A stretch of DNA of 64,000 bases, from positions 31,282,962 to 31,346,961 of the forward strand of contig CM037829.1 of assembly GCA_021234535.1 (NCBI GenBank). The letters are read 5' to 3'. Made by a program: the position numbers and the translations under genes. Positions 10,914 to 22,779 of this stretch are shown here, piece after piece; position 1 is the stretch's first letter, and each line of letters begins with the position of its first letter. The stretch is from Stichopus chloronotus (Eukaryota > Echinodermata > Holothuroidea > Aspidochirotida > Stichopodidae). Under the pieces are notes generated by a model. That model saw only the letters and a program-made list of their open reading frames with translations. It was not told the DNA's origin and searched no databases.

Positions 10914-11951
10914 TCACGTGAGAGATGTGATATAAATACAGGTGGTCGTACTGATAGAAAGCACTGCCCCTACAACTGTGTACCAGAGAGGTACCGTGTT
11001 ATCAAACACTATTTGATACACGTAGGTCAATGGTATTGACACTGTAGTCATTATGCCAATTGTAAACATAGATTCCGTTTCTAATCCCTTCGTGGCACCG
11101 AACAACGTCGCAAAAGATGCGATCCCCAGCGAGAAGCATGTTACAAGCAAAGACAGATCTGACCGCGGTAAGGTCCACTCTTCTATGAAAGTCAACATTA
11201 ACGAGGCCCCTATGGAGCCTATCAGTCCAGCCATTGCGAGTAGCAGCCACGAGTCCTGCAACCCTCTGTACGAAAGCTTGCGAGTGACCGCCTGGTACAA
11301 AGCGGTCAACAGTACGGACGCCGCTGCGTAAGCAGCCCACTGGAAGTTTAACTTTGATTGAGGTTTACTGAATATGAAAGGGGGTTTCGACACTATGATA
11401 AGACCGATTGCATTAACTATGAGTAGAAATATGTGGAATCTCGCTGGCATCTCGCCGAATAGTATACATCCCAGTATTGAGGACGGTATGGGCAGATTAG
11501 CTTGGATTGCTGTGACGTCACCAATATTCCCCATCTTCACAGCCATGAACGTACATACAGTGGAGAGGTATTCGAAAAGCCCAAAGCTCATGATTAAGAC
11601 AATATCGGTTGTATCGTAAGAGCTGCATTTAGTCCACGATATGCAAAACACTGCCAACAGTAAAACGACACAACGAAAAAACGAATTTTGTAAAGGCGGA
11701 GATCCGTCGTCTGCTAAGTCGGCCAAAATGGCTTCAAATGCAATAGTCACACCGGAAAATATACCCCACAGCATCCCCCGTCGTTCAAAAACTCTTTGAG
11801 CTATTTCAGTTAAGTCGATTCGTTTAGTAATTCGTGGTTCTCTGTCAACATCAGTTTCGCTCATCTCCTCCTCCTCCTCAGATTCTGACTTAAGTAATGG
11901 CCGGCTGGAGATTTCATCTTGTAGAGAAGGATGGTGGCCGGAACTGTTCAT
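10914..11951 (-). CDS. SLC35G-like EamA-family transporter, single coding exon
   Basis: The 345-residue product has an N-terminal cytosolic tail with an acidic cluster (ESEEEEE, residues 23-29). Two EamA repeats of about five membrane helices each follow (about 60-190 and 205-342). Features typical of the SLC35G1/TMEM20 branch of the drug/metabolite transporter superfamily include RRGMLWGIFSG at the first helix, FFRCVV, the AIQANLPIPSSILGCILFGE segment closing repeat 1, and the YQAVTRKLSYRG start of repeat 2. The length agrees with that family. The frame stays open upstream to 12170, but I chose the start at 11951. There the minus strand reads CACACAG then GAAG then ATG, a good 3' splice site four bases before the start, and the upstream residues show no family features. 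An AATAAA lies five bases past the stop (10904-10909). The substrate is unknown; relatives are membrane transporters of the ER, Golgi or plasma membrane. It could also be a neighbouring EamA subfamily. Confidence 0.88.
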   Translation of the reverse strand: MNSSGHHPSLQDEISSRPLLKSESEEEEEMSETDVDREPRITKRIDLTEIAQRVFERRGMLWGIFSGVTIAFEAILADLADDGSPPLQNSFFRCVVLLLAVFCISWTKCSSYDTTDIVLIMSFGLFEYLSTVCTFMAVKMGNIGDVTAIQANLPIPSSILGCILFGEMPARFHIFLLIVNAIGLIIVSKPPFIFSKPQSKLNFQWAAYAAASVLLTALYQAVTRKLSYRGLQDSWLLLAMAGLIGSIGASLMLTFIEEWTLPRSDLSLLVTCFSLGIASFATLFGATKGLETESMFTIGIMTTVSIPLTYVYQIVFDNTVPLWYTVVGAVLSISTTTCIYITSLT

Positions 11952-11955
11952 CTTC

Positions 11956-11975
11956 CTGTGTGTGACAAAGGAAAC
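11956..11975 (-). promoter_or_regulatory. Predicted 3' splice site in the 5' UTR of the SLC35G-like gene
   Basis: The minus strand reads TTTCCTTTGTCACACACAG, then GAAG and the start ATG. The pyrimidine-rich run plus CAG suits an acceptor, so a non-coding exon probably lies further upstream. This is inferred from sequence only. Confidence 0.5.
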
Positions 11976-13959
11976 ACAATACCGTATTTCACTTTTGATA
12001 TGGCGACAGTATGAGATACCAAGATTACAAAAAAAAAAGAACATTTGTGTTTCTGTATATCTGCTAGCGAAAGATAGTAGTGCAGAGGATGGAAAAAAGG
12101 TGAAAATATTGCGAATGGGAAAATTATTTTGTTTGACGGACCAGATTTTAATGGTTGAATCCTCAGTCATGGCAAAGGATCCCCGAATGGCGCAAAAGGG
12201 ACTGACGACCGTCAGCCTCGATTGTGGGTTAGAAGGTCACCCATTATTCCCAAAATCTGCCTTTCATGTATAGGAATTGTTCATCCCACAGAGACTGTTT
12301 TCTGTGGCAAACCTGACTTTGCCAAATTCATCATTTGTTTGAAACTGTCTTGAATCCCTACCAGTTACTTTACAGAGGTTGAGCTGGTCATCATTTTTCC
12401 GATAGCGCATTAACACTGTAACATCAGTGAGTGTATCCATCTGGTAGTCATCATCCTACAGATTACAGTCGAAGGCAAACAGTACATGATTCCCTGGTAT
12501 AATGAAGTGCATTTGTTTTTTTCCTTCAAGCCTTTGATAACGATGAATGAACCTGCTGGTAGAGTCATACCACCGTGCAATTGCCACTGCATGGTCCAAC
12601 TTAAAACTCATCTAGCACATTATTCCACATATAGTTTCTACCTAAGGACCAAGTTGGCTTGAGTCGACAACATGCTTTTGATATCATGATATTTTTGTGC
12701 GTGTGTGTGTGTGTGCCCTTGTTTTCGGGTGGGATCGAGGACCGAAACAATAGATTGTAGGACCTCTGTAGAAAATTCAATAGATTTCTCCGGTCCTCAC
12801 AAGATTAACGATAGACAGTCTATTGTTAAGGTTAGGGTTGAGGAAGAAAAAACAAAAGGAAGCACAATGAGGTCCTCCTAAGGAATGGAAAACAAAGTTG
12901 GGTGTCTATGTGTGTGGGTGTGTGTGTGAAAGGGATGTCTGTATCATGTCTGCTCATACTTCTCCACACATTGCCATTTAATCAAAATGAGAGTTGCTGG
13001 AGTCGTCAGGGAGATGTTCTAAATGACAGCTCCTTGGAGTAACTGGCAGCTACGTATAACCAACGAGGTACCTGTTGCAGATATTGATTGGTATGATTGC
13101 AAACTTTACACACAAAAAACTGATATTTTCTGGTTTCTTCAGTCATTTCATTTGAGTTGCGGAAGGTAGACCGTGCGAACTAATTGTGCATGAAATGTTT
13201 CTGCTTCATTCCACGGTTTTTGTCCACCCCCTTCTGTTACCTTTACTTCTGACGATGGCTTCTTTTTTCTTCTCAGTATTTCTCAGAGCTTTAAGTGTGA
13301 GGGAGTCAATATTTTTTTATTTTACGAAGAGCAAGAGAAAGTCTGTTATTTTATTTATTTTTTTATTTTTTTTTGTTTATTCACATATTTATTTTTTAGT
13401 TTGTTTAAGCTGGAAAGTCTTTGCTTTACAGAAAAAAAATCATATTTTTTACCAAATATTTGCCGACTCAGAATGATAGATTATTCAAAATAAGGGAAGA
13501 CGGTGGTCTTCTTTTCAAACTATAATAAGTTCCTCACCAGTAGGAATTCAGTTATTTGTTGCTCAAGAATACTTTATTCACCAAAATTTTCAAAATATTC
13601 AATTGATGCAACTTCATGTAACTCATGTTATGCATAACATGTTTTGGGGAGATCTTTTGCAAAGATCTTTTTTGATGAGTCCGAATGGTTTAGCAATGAT
13701 TGAAAGCTAAGTCATATCAGTGGTGCATGTGTGCACGCCCTATTTTCATGTAATGGAAAGAGTGCATATTTGTTTAACCATATAATCAAATTTGACAAAC
13801 AAGAGGGCAATCCGCGGAGTGGCATATCTCATCCATATAGTTTTCCATAACTATTTCCTTTAAGCTCACAAGAATATTAATGTTTGCTGCTCTAGCTCAC
13901 ACTTGTGCGCACCACACAGTAGATACGCAGGCACACTTGGCCATGAATACAAATGAGGC
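11976..13959. other. Intergenic or upstream intron region with simple repeats
   Basis: No further coding exon recognised. It holds a GT run (12699-12715), a looser TGTGTG run near 12905-12928, and T-rich sequence around 13350-13440. The 5' exon and promoter of the SLC35G-like gene may lie here but cannot be placed. Confidence 0.4.
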
Positions 13960-14531
13960 TTAAAGGTCTGGTGACATGAAAATGACATTTTGAGGTATTG
14001 GGTGGATTAGGCATTCAAAATGTTGAAAATAGCCATCACAAATTGCGTCAAAGTCCGTCAAAAATTGACAAATTTACAGGCAAATTAGTGTCTCACAGCT
14101 GTGTCATGAATAAACATTGGCTAAATATGCAAATTTGTGATGTCAGGAGAGGGACTCCCACGATATGTCTTATGTTAATCCTTTGTTTATGTAACCTTTA
14201 TTTCAAGGTCATTTGAGAATTTTATATGCCCAGAGGGTTTTATTTTGGAAGCATGTATTTTCTCCTTCAAAAATATCGATATCATGCACCAATATGAAAC
14301 TCAGTAATTAAGTAATTAAGAGGCAAATTATATAGGGTTAACAAAAGAAAAACTGACACTGTGCAACACTCCACGTCATCTGTTTTGCATTTTCTTCAAA
14401 CTTTGAAAAGTCATATCTCAAAAACGGTAATAGATATAAACAAAATTCCAACGGATTTTCACTGAGGGTTTTACTTTGTAACGTTTGCATGAAGGAAGCT
14501 CTTTTTTGGAAGCATGTCACCAGACCTTTAA
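13960..14531 (+). mobile_element. MITE copy 1 with 19-bp inverted ends and TTAA at both borders
   Basis: TTAAAGGTCTGGTGACATG (13960-13978) is matched exactly in inverted form at 14513-14531. Both ends start with TTAA, which fits a TTAA target duplication as made by piggyBac-type transposases, though TTAA could equally be part of the repeat. No reading frame of note. It is a sister of the interrupted copy at 6615-7868 (reverse orientation). Confidence 0.8.
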
Positions 14532-15640
14532 CTGGGTAATTTTCTTGATTGCGTTTACGTGCGCGTCAAAGTATTCCCCGGCCTACAGGAATTGTGTGTG
14601 CGTCAAAGCGTTCCTCAGATCAGCGCGCCATTAGACTGGACGCAGTTCTAAAGGTGCGTCTTACTCGTGACTCCATACGCAATTCCCCGATCGACCAAAC
14701 GTGTTGTAAACATATCAACTCCTTGCCTTAGTACATTCGACTGTACAAATATACTAGCTGAGGGTGCTACCAAAGCATAGCAAATGACATTGTTATCAGA
14801 CATAATCAGTTAACCCAAAACATGATTGCAAAGACTGAAATACTAAATCACATTCACGGCAAAGATCAAGAGGTAATAAGTTATGTGGGTAGCTTCTACT
14901 ACTTGTACTACCAGAACCCACCAAGCTGTATTATGCGTTGTAACAACCGTGATCTTTGACCTATGACGTCATCAATAGGATGCACGCTACATCTCATACT
15001 CGAGCACATTCCGACCATTTTTCATCTTTCTCTGACATAAGAGGAGATCGTGACACAACTTTTGACACCACTTTGCTGATTTGATCTTTGATGAGTTACA
15101 CCGACAAATGGGAGATACTTCATACAAGTCACTTACTCAAACTCAAGTGATTAGACATTTGAAGGGAAATAAATAGACTAAATAGCTTTTACTGAATAGA
15201 ATTAATAGGTGTCTATTCAAGTCAGTTGGAGGTTGGCTTACAAACAACTTTCCAAATTAAATAAAATCACGTGCTCACGTACTTTGCTCATTTGAGCTTT
15301 TCTTGTTTTGTTCTCTTTTCCTGTTCATTTTGTTCTCATTTGGCGCTTTTTTTTTTCTCATTTTGCTCTCATTTGAATATTTTGTCTCCTCATTTTGCCT
15401 TATTCTCGTCCCCACCTAACTGAACCTAAGTGCATCATACTTCCGATAGACATTTTTTTTTTCAAATTCTCTCCTTGACGAAAAGTCACAGCAAAACATC
15501 GCAGCAAAAGACCGTCAACGAGAAACTGGGGCAAAAGTTGTAGAAAAAAGACAGGGGCCCTTGTCTATTTTGGATCTCACACAACTAGGCCTACTAAAAG
15601 TGAATTACGACCAACGTCTGGGCTACTAGACAGGAATCAT
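14532..15640. other. Intergenic stretch with short GTGCGTCAAAG-type repeats
   Basis: Two loosely repeated units (GCGCGTCAAAGTATTCC near 14561 and GTGTGCGTCAAAGCGTTCC near 14597) resemble a pair near 48520-48580. The segment 15290-15420 is T-rich with recurring CTCATTTTG. No gene supported. Confidence 0.4.
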
Positions 15641-15647
15641 CTCAAAT

Positions 15648-15952
15648 TTTCAACTTTTCACCAAATTACAACTTCAATGTCACCTTCATCTAGTACAGTT
15701 TCCCTCAGGCCTACTTTTAGACAAAAGGTTGACGTCCGCAATCAACTTAAATGGCATTCTGGCGCCCTTCTCAGCTTTTCACCACATTGCAACTGCCTTT
15801 TAACTTTCAGCTAGTGCAGTGTCCCTCGTAAGCAATATATAGGCTATTAAAATCGCACTATTTTTGAAGTATTGGTAAAAATGTTCGAACGGCGGTCATT
15901 GTCAGGGATGCTTCGTCATACAGGTCTATTTTTAGACAACATGTTGACGTAT
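15648..15952. repeat. Diverged local duplication
   Basis: The segment from 15650 (CTTTTCACCAAATTACAACT, then TCTAGTACAGTTTCCCTC, then TTTTAGACAAAAGGTTGACG) recurs in parts. One part starts at 15776 (CTTTTCACCACATTGCAACT, then GCTAGTGCAGTGTCCCTC). Another lies at 15920-15950 (TTTTTAGACAACATGTTGAC). It is old, with no coding content. Confidence 0.5.
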
Positions 15953-16239
15953 GTGCCATGGTAGGACTTACTGGGTAACTACCCAGCTGAGTATAGCTGA
16001 TACATGTTAGTGACCCCTGTGGCTTGAGATCCTCGGATCCCCGATGCAGTGGTGTAATAGAGGACAGAAGAGCGCAAATGATGTAGACGAAAAAGAAATA
16101 AAAAAGAAAAAAGCTAACGAGAACGAGTGAAAGAGAAAATCTGAAAGAGAAGGTAAAAACAAAATTCAAGCTTGACTCCTCAGTCCGCATCCGGGAAATT
16201 CAGAGTCGTATGGGGGACTGATGATTGTGTTTCCCATAT

Positions 16240-16500
16240 TCAGCCCTCAAAATCCAAGCAGGTATTACAGCCTCCATCATAGAAGAGTACAACTGTTATG
16301 AGACTTCTGAAGCCTAAAAAATTAAAGTATAGTAAGGAGAAGGGTTTTCCCATCCAAGAAAAATACAGACGGCCAAATTTCTTGGATCTTACTTGCTTGG
16401 CCTGAAAAGGACGATTTAGGGGATAATTTGATGTAAACATTCTCTGGTAAGATCCCCATAGATATAGTCTTCCCAATTCTCAGTCCACCCTTCGTCCAAA
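16240..16500 (+). repeat. Possible diverged copy of the poly-C-associated dispersed repeat
   Basis: GATATAGTCTTCCCAATTCTCAGTCCAC near 16462 resembles GATATAGTCTTGCCACAATT and CCGTCCACTCCC near 44500. The match is partial. Confidence 0.3.
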
Positions 16501-16779
16501 ATTCTGTGTTATCCAGTGCAATACTGAAGCATACTGTATTTCCGTGCCACAGTGCAGGCCTAATACACTAGGTTGATGCCCTCCATTCATGTCTCAGTCC
16601 CGGCTGGAAAAAAAATTATCTAGTCCCCCGGGGATCACGTCGAGTGTCTTAAGCCCCCCCCCCCGCAGACATTTCCGGTAACTCCGGGGCCCCAATGGAA
16701 AAGTTGGGCAACTGAAAGTATGTTCAGCCCCCCATCCCGCCCACGACATTTGTCAAGTGCTCCAAGAATAAATGAAAGA

Positions 16780-17060
16780 GGATGCATCATTCATTATGAT
16801 TAAATGAATTAATTAAACTCTTCTGATACGTATTACCATTTCTCATAGATTTATTTTCGTCCTTATCAACTGAATTTTTTTTAAAGAAATCCTAATTTTA
16901 ATACTGGACACACGCAGCTTAGAATATCCGAAAAGTGTCGTTTCCGGGACTTTGGAAAATTTGAAAAGCAAAAATTACCTTGTACCCCCACGCAAAATTG
17001 GTGGCGCTCAGCTTAGATAGTCCTGCTGGTACCTCTTCCCCCTCCCCCCCCCCCCCCGCC
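16780..17060 (+). repeat. Poly-C-associated dispersed repeat, copy 1
   Basis: It shares with 49150-49420 the phrases ATTCATTATGATT, GTATTACCATTT, GCAGCTTAGAA, GCCGTTTCCGG (here TGTCGTTTCCGGG) and TTGGTGGCGCTCAGCTTAGA, in the same order, ending in a C-rich tract (17043-17057). No coding capacity. The element class is unknown. Confidence 0.55.
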
Positions 17061-20000
17061 TTCCCCAAATATAATTGTCGTTCTGCCTTCTTATATGTAG
17101 GTTAAAGAGAGGACGACATTGCTGGATATGATACAGCTTCCCTAAAGCTTTTTTCGCCCTCAATGACCGAAACTTTTAACTCCGCCACAGTTACCCACCC
17201 ACGCTAAGGGTGACACCGTTCCTCTATTCAGATATGGCAACTGAGACTTCCCTGTATTCGACAAACTTGTTGTGAATTGACATGAAGCATGAATCCATTC
17301 TCTGAGAGTTACCAGGAAAATAAATCCTATGCAAGTATGCAACAATTACATTACAACTGTCTACCCTCAACTTTGCTTCCATAGGCTACATGGAATATTT
17401 CAAACTCAGATCCCAGATGTATAAAATAAACAGCACAGCATTTATGAGAAATGTAAACTTGGGAATGTAAACTTTCACCATAAACAATGCTTCATTTGAT
17501 GCATATCAACGTTCTCTTCAATTGTGGGTTTTTACCTCTTGTGCGAAGTACCTTAAATTTCAGCCGATTTGTTTTTGTTCCTAAAAATACGCAAACTTTT
17601 TAACACAAATTTTACTTCAAAAGGTAGCTAACGTGGCACTAGATTGCATGTAAGGACACCTAATTTTTCAAACGCCTTCAAAGGAGGAAGGGGACATCCT
17701 TCCACTAGGACACCTCCCCCAGGCCGGCGATCACGCAACACACTGCATGTCCCTACACTTCCATGAGAGAAATCCTGGGTACGCCACTGACTGAAATCTA
17801 TTGAGATAAACCCACTTTGAATAATTTTGTAAAAATTCGGAAAGATTGTGACAAACTGAACGTGTATAGGAATGAAATAAAATCAAATTTTACATTTTTT
17901 TTCACAAAACTTGCACATCTTGTGTCGATGACTGCTGTAATTTATGACCAATGGTAAGGGCGGCTATCTAGGATGTGTTTAATTCTCAAATTTTCTTGGC
18001 ATCCTACGATTTAAATACACCTTTCTGTCAATCAGTATGCATTTTCATTGGAAACTACACACTGCATCTCAAAGTGACGCATCAAAATTGACGTTGTGTG
18101 AACGCATCCTGTACAGACAGGTATGCGTCTTGACGTATCCGGAAGGATGCGGGAAAAAAACGTGTCGTATCCGGAACGGAACGCAACGCAACCTGTGTGG
18201 ACAGGCCTTCAGAAGTAAAGGTAGCCTTTAATTCAAGGGGTTAGTTGAGTTGGTTTGCGAAAGTCTTGATAGTTCGTCACACCTGTTGAATGTATTACTC
18301 ACACGTGGTCACAGCAAGAGTTCCTGGACATTCTGACAAGCAAATCGAAGCAACAATCATAGTAATTAACGACCTCTATGTGACCTTTTAAAAATCTGTG
18401 ACCAGACACTTTCACCATACACTGTATAAGCAATACGCAACACCTGTTCATAAGATTTCTCACATTTTCAGCAATAGGAACAGAAGCACGACTAATGAGC
18501 CTAAGTAGAAGCTTTGGCATTAAACCGTTTCCTTCAAACTCGTCACAAAATTAACAATATCAACACAATGAGCCCCTTTAAAAAGATGGGAGCTACCTAC
18601 AGCTTTTGCTGTAGCAAACCCCACAGACGCTACACTATTAATATACTCTTTTCGAAATGAGAAATGCAAACTGGTTTTTTTTCCCACAGTGAGGGTAGGT
18701 CAGCATTACTTTTATATATGATGAATGAAAGGCATATTTGGAACAGAATTATGTACGTGTAAGGCCTCATATGCAATCGACACAATTCACACACAGAATA
18801 CTGAAAATGGTAGTAAGTTATACCTGATACGCATTAGGCAATGTCTTTCCACAGTGCTTCATTCACAGGAGTATTGAAGGCCATATACCACTATTAGATT
18901 ATGTACATCCACAACATCTGTTACTCCTCTGGAAAGGGCCTTAGTTGAGCCACGGGGATCTCATTTCCTTTTTCACTTATCATTACTTTTTTTCCCTTTT
19001 ACTTGGATCTTGGAGAGTTTCAACTACAGTACAGATGACGTGAAAATTAGGACGATTGAAGGAGATTTAAATTGTCATAGAAAATCGAAAGATGTCGCAG
19101 TGATATGTTGGTCGGAGATCCTTGGTAAGGGGGAGGGGGAGTAGATGTCAAAAGTTCCACCCCTGATTCTAGCTCAAAATCTGAATGGTCGACATACGGA
19201 GAGGATAGGCCAGGTCATTACCAATCACAGCATAGGTAGGCACTCGCTGATATAACGACAGTTTTTAACAAAGCTAAATCTATTTAAACTTGACCGAAAA
19301 CTGACATGCAAAACAAGAAATCTATGATAAAAGAAGAAAAAAATACCTCTCTTCCTTGGTAGCCATAGTTGGTTACCTGGTATCTTCAAAGTCCGAGATA
19401 TTTTCCCAGATTGTCCCTTCGTAGTGTGTAAATGGTTACGATGGTGCCGAGTCTTTACACATAGTTGTTCCTATATTGGTATCACCACAAATATAGGGCC
19501 GATCCTGTACAGCAGTTTACTGTTTGAAGAGTACAGCTAGTATCATTTTTCATGTACGTTGAAATGGCCTAAAATGAGACAAACGACAGAACCTGTGAAA
19601 CTAATTAACGGTTTCACATCCTCTTCCGCATCCAGTGGCAGTTAAAATTAAAAAAAAAAGCCACCCAAAAATCGTTGGGGCGTTAACTGAATTCTCTGGA
19701 TGAAGATTTAATAACAGTATCGGTCTCAATAAAAATATTCAGCCCATAGAATGCACCACCGGCTCGTTACCATGAGTCATAAATAAGTGTGCTTTTAATG
19801 ATGCGTGTTTAACTATCGTTACACGGTAATCTATGACATATGAACAACTATATACGGTACATGTCTTTGTTATAGACTGACATGAATATCTCTCCAAAAA
19901 TTGTTTAATATCCCTGACTCGTTGTTATCGAGTCCGCTCTTGGATTTTGAAAGCATTCCTCGTTATCTTAATTGTTATCGCTGTATTAGCCTTCATTTTA

Positions 20001-22779
20001 CTCCCGTTTTGTGTTTGCGTCGTGGTAGGAAACAACTCTGTCGTAGCTCCTACCCACCAGTATTGATGCATGTTAGAGATGGCTCATGGATAGTACCCGG
20101 CGTCTGACTCAGCGTGACCTTGCTGCGTTTTAAACTATGGGGTAACTACGGGTTACAGCGATTCACTTAGTTACCGTGGCCCTGAAGGGACGTTTTGAGA
20201 TATGCTTCAATATTTCGATGTCAACAGCTTAGACGTTTTAGCTTAGATTTTTTTTTTTGTATTCTTTACACTTTTTCGTTTCGATATGCCTGTTTCGACA
20301 TTTCTATGTTTCAACTTTTCTTTGTTGTTTAGTTACGTCTCGACTTTTTGTTTTGTTTTGCACGTGTCACACACGCACACACATTTAGATGTACCTATAC
20401 ATATCACATGCAGGACGTATGCCTCGACACCGCCAGCGCGCAAAATGCGATGCAGGCAGAAAAAGGGGGTCAACTGGAAGCCGGTCAACATATAACCAGT
20501 AAGTTTGGCCATATAACCATGTCGTTTTCAGAAGAATTCCGTCAATTACAGTTACTTGAAATCAAACAGACCAATTGGGAATGGATATGAATATTCATCT
20601 ATGCAAAAATACTTGCTAATAATGTTATTTTGTATATTGCCTTTCACTGACAAATTTTCAACTCATATTCCAGCTTTAAGATTGTCATTCAAATGAATAA
20701 GACACCAAGCCACTAATACAATATATATTGAAAGACTTAATTACTACAGATGATGCCCTTAGTTTAAAACGTGAGAGGAAAAAAAAACGGACAAGCTTGG
20801 CCGAAAGAACCACTCTTGTCATCTCACTGTATCAAAAACTGTTCATTTCATCTAAAAGGTAGAAATGCTTCTAAAGAGGAACTTGCGATAAAGTCCATGT
20901 GGGCTATGTCTCAGGCATTCCTTTATCCGGTTCTTCGCCTTATCGTCGCACCATCGTTAACCTAAATCATCGTTAACCTATCATTAACCTAAAGTTAAAC
21001 TCAACTTTGAGGCACTATTACTAAGATTGTCGTTGAAGAATAAGACAATCAAACCACAAATATGGAATAGGTCTTGGGAGCCCCCCGTTTTCTTATTAGC
21101 AATCCAATACTATTTGCAAATAGCCTAGCAGACGATGTAATCAAAAAGAAAATGTGAAATAATCACGACGGAAGCCTTGGCAGTCCATGTTGGGAAACTA
21201 TAAATGTGGTTCGGCGTTCCAACTACCTTATTTATGAGGTAATCTTAATGTTGGAAATCTAGATGCTGGAAATTGTTTGAGGATGATTAACTTTGAAAGG
21301 AGTTTGATAGCTATGAATATCACCGCATTGTTGATTAAGTAGTGAGACGAAGAAAACCACTTCTTTTATGTGTTAAGTTCAGATATTACTGTAGACAATG
21401 TTTAATTGGGTAGTATTGATTAAACACACACAACAACAATTCAAAATGTGTTCCATATATTTTCTTTGACCTTAATGAAAACATTTGTCTTTTGTATGTA
21501 AAAATTTTATTTGCACACACCATTATAAATTAACTTTCAGCAATCTGTTTCACAAACCAGCAAGACAGTACACTATCATATCCCACCCTTACTTCTGCGA
21601 TTCTTTAGAAAACTAGCAATGTGGATATATATCCGATACATGCCTTTGCTATGCTGTCGTAACCACACGCAAAGAGCGGTATTATACAATGATGGGGTTG
21701 ATTCTGGGTTTATCTACCTTAAAGGTGATTAATCTGGACCTGCTGGAGTTTTAGTGTAGGGTCTACGTTGTTCGTAAAGATTTACGTTCAATACTACATC
21801 ACTGCGTCCCTCATATTTATTACACAATTGGACGGTCATTTTTTGGCTGCCGCCATACCTGTGGCCTACTATGCCGTTGAACTGTACATGATCTAACTTG
21901 TTTCATTAATCGTTGACATGTCGACAAAGCCTATGTATTTGTTTATGATTTCATAGTTCATTGTTTGTTTGTTTTTTCAGTTAAAAAGAAACTGCTTTCA
22001 CTGAATCAGAATCAAGATTTGCAAATTTTTGCCCCCCCCCCAAAAAATAGCATAATCACTTCGTCAAATTAGTTCAGTTTTCATTTCAGTTGTTTGGTTT
22101 CCTATTCATTTGTGTCTTGCATGAATATATTTAATATTGTGTTAAGTAAAATATAAGTTGTATCAGTATTAGTTTTTGTCTTTAACAAGGTTTGCCCTAT
22201 TTTTTTTACCTTCGAATTTCATGGGGGGGGGGGGGGGAAGGAGCAATCGGATGGGTGAGACTTTTGACAGGGGGTGGGGGGCTCCTGCTCCCTGTAAAAT
22301 GTAAAGGTTAAATAAAATTCAAATCTTGGTCTAAAGCATTTATGGGACTGAGGGATGTGTATGAATCACTGTTACCGTGTTGCTTCATAAGTGTACAAAG
22401 TTTTCTTTCAGGCTGGCAAAAGTAATAAATCAATTAATGAGTATACAAAGTGTTCTATCTGACCGTTAAAATTAATGACGCGATACATTTAACTTGAACG
22501 AACCAGACAAATACAGAACCGTTCAAGTCCATTAGTCGCATAAGATTAAATTAACTTGGTTGATATCCTGGGAACGACTGTGAGTCAAACAAGAACCTTA
22601 TAGCATCAATGCACACACATTTGTATCACATATGTAAGTAGTAACGACAAAAAAAGGGGGAAAAACAAGGAAAATATGATAAAAAGGTGCTATTACAGCT
22701 GAAGGCTTTGAACTGACTTTCACATTTAAAGGGAACAGTTTGTCTTACTTTTTTATCGTTTTTTTTTTTTATTGCCATG
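17061..22779. other. Long intergenic stretch without supported gene
   Basis: I found no convincing exon, RNA gene or element end across this stretch. Minor items are CATCGTTAACCTAA-type direct repeats (20952-20993), poly-G at about 22225-22239, and a region rich in GATGCG/CGCATC near 18070-18210 that may be an old MITE without clear ends. Confidence 0.35.

Noticed and set aside
11952..12170. N-terminal extension of the SLC35G-like frame to an upstream Met
   Set aside because: Extra residues lack family features and cross a good splice acceptor 5 bases before the chosen start. Relatives are about 345-365 residues.
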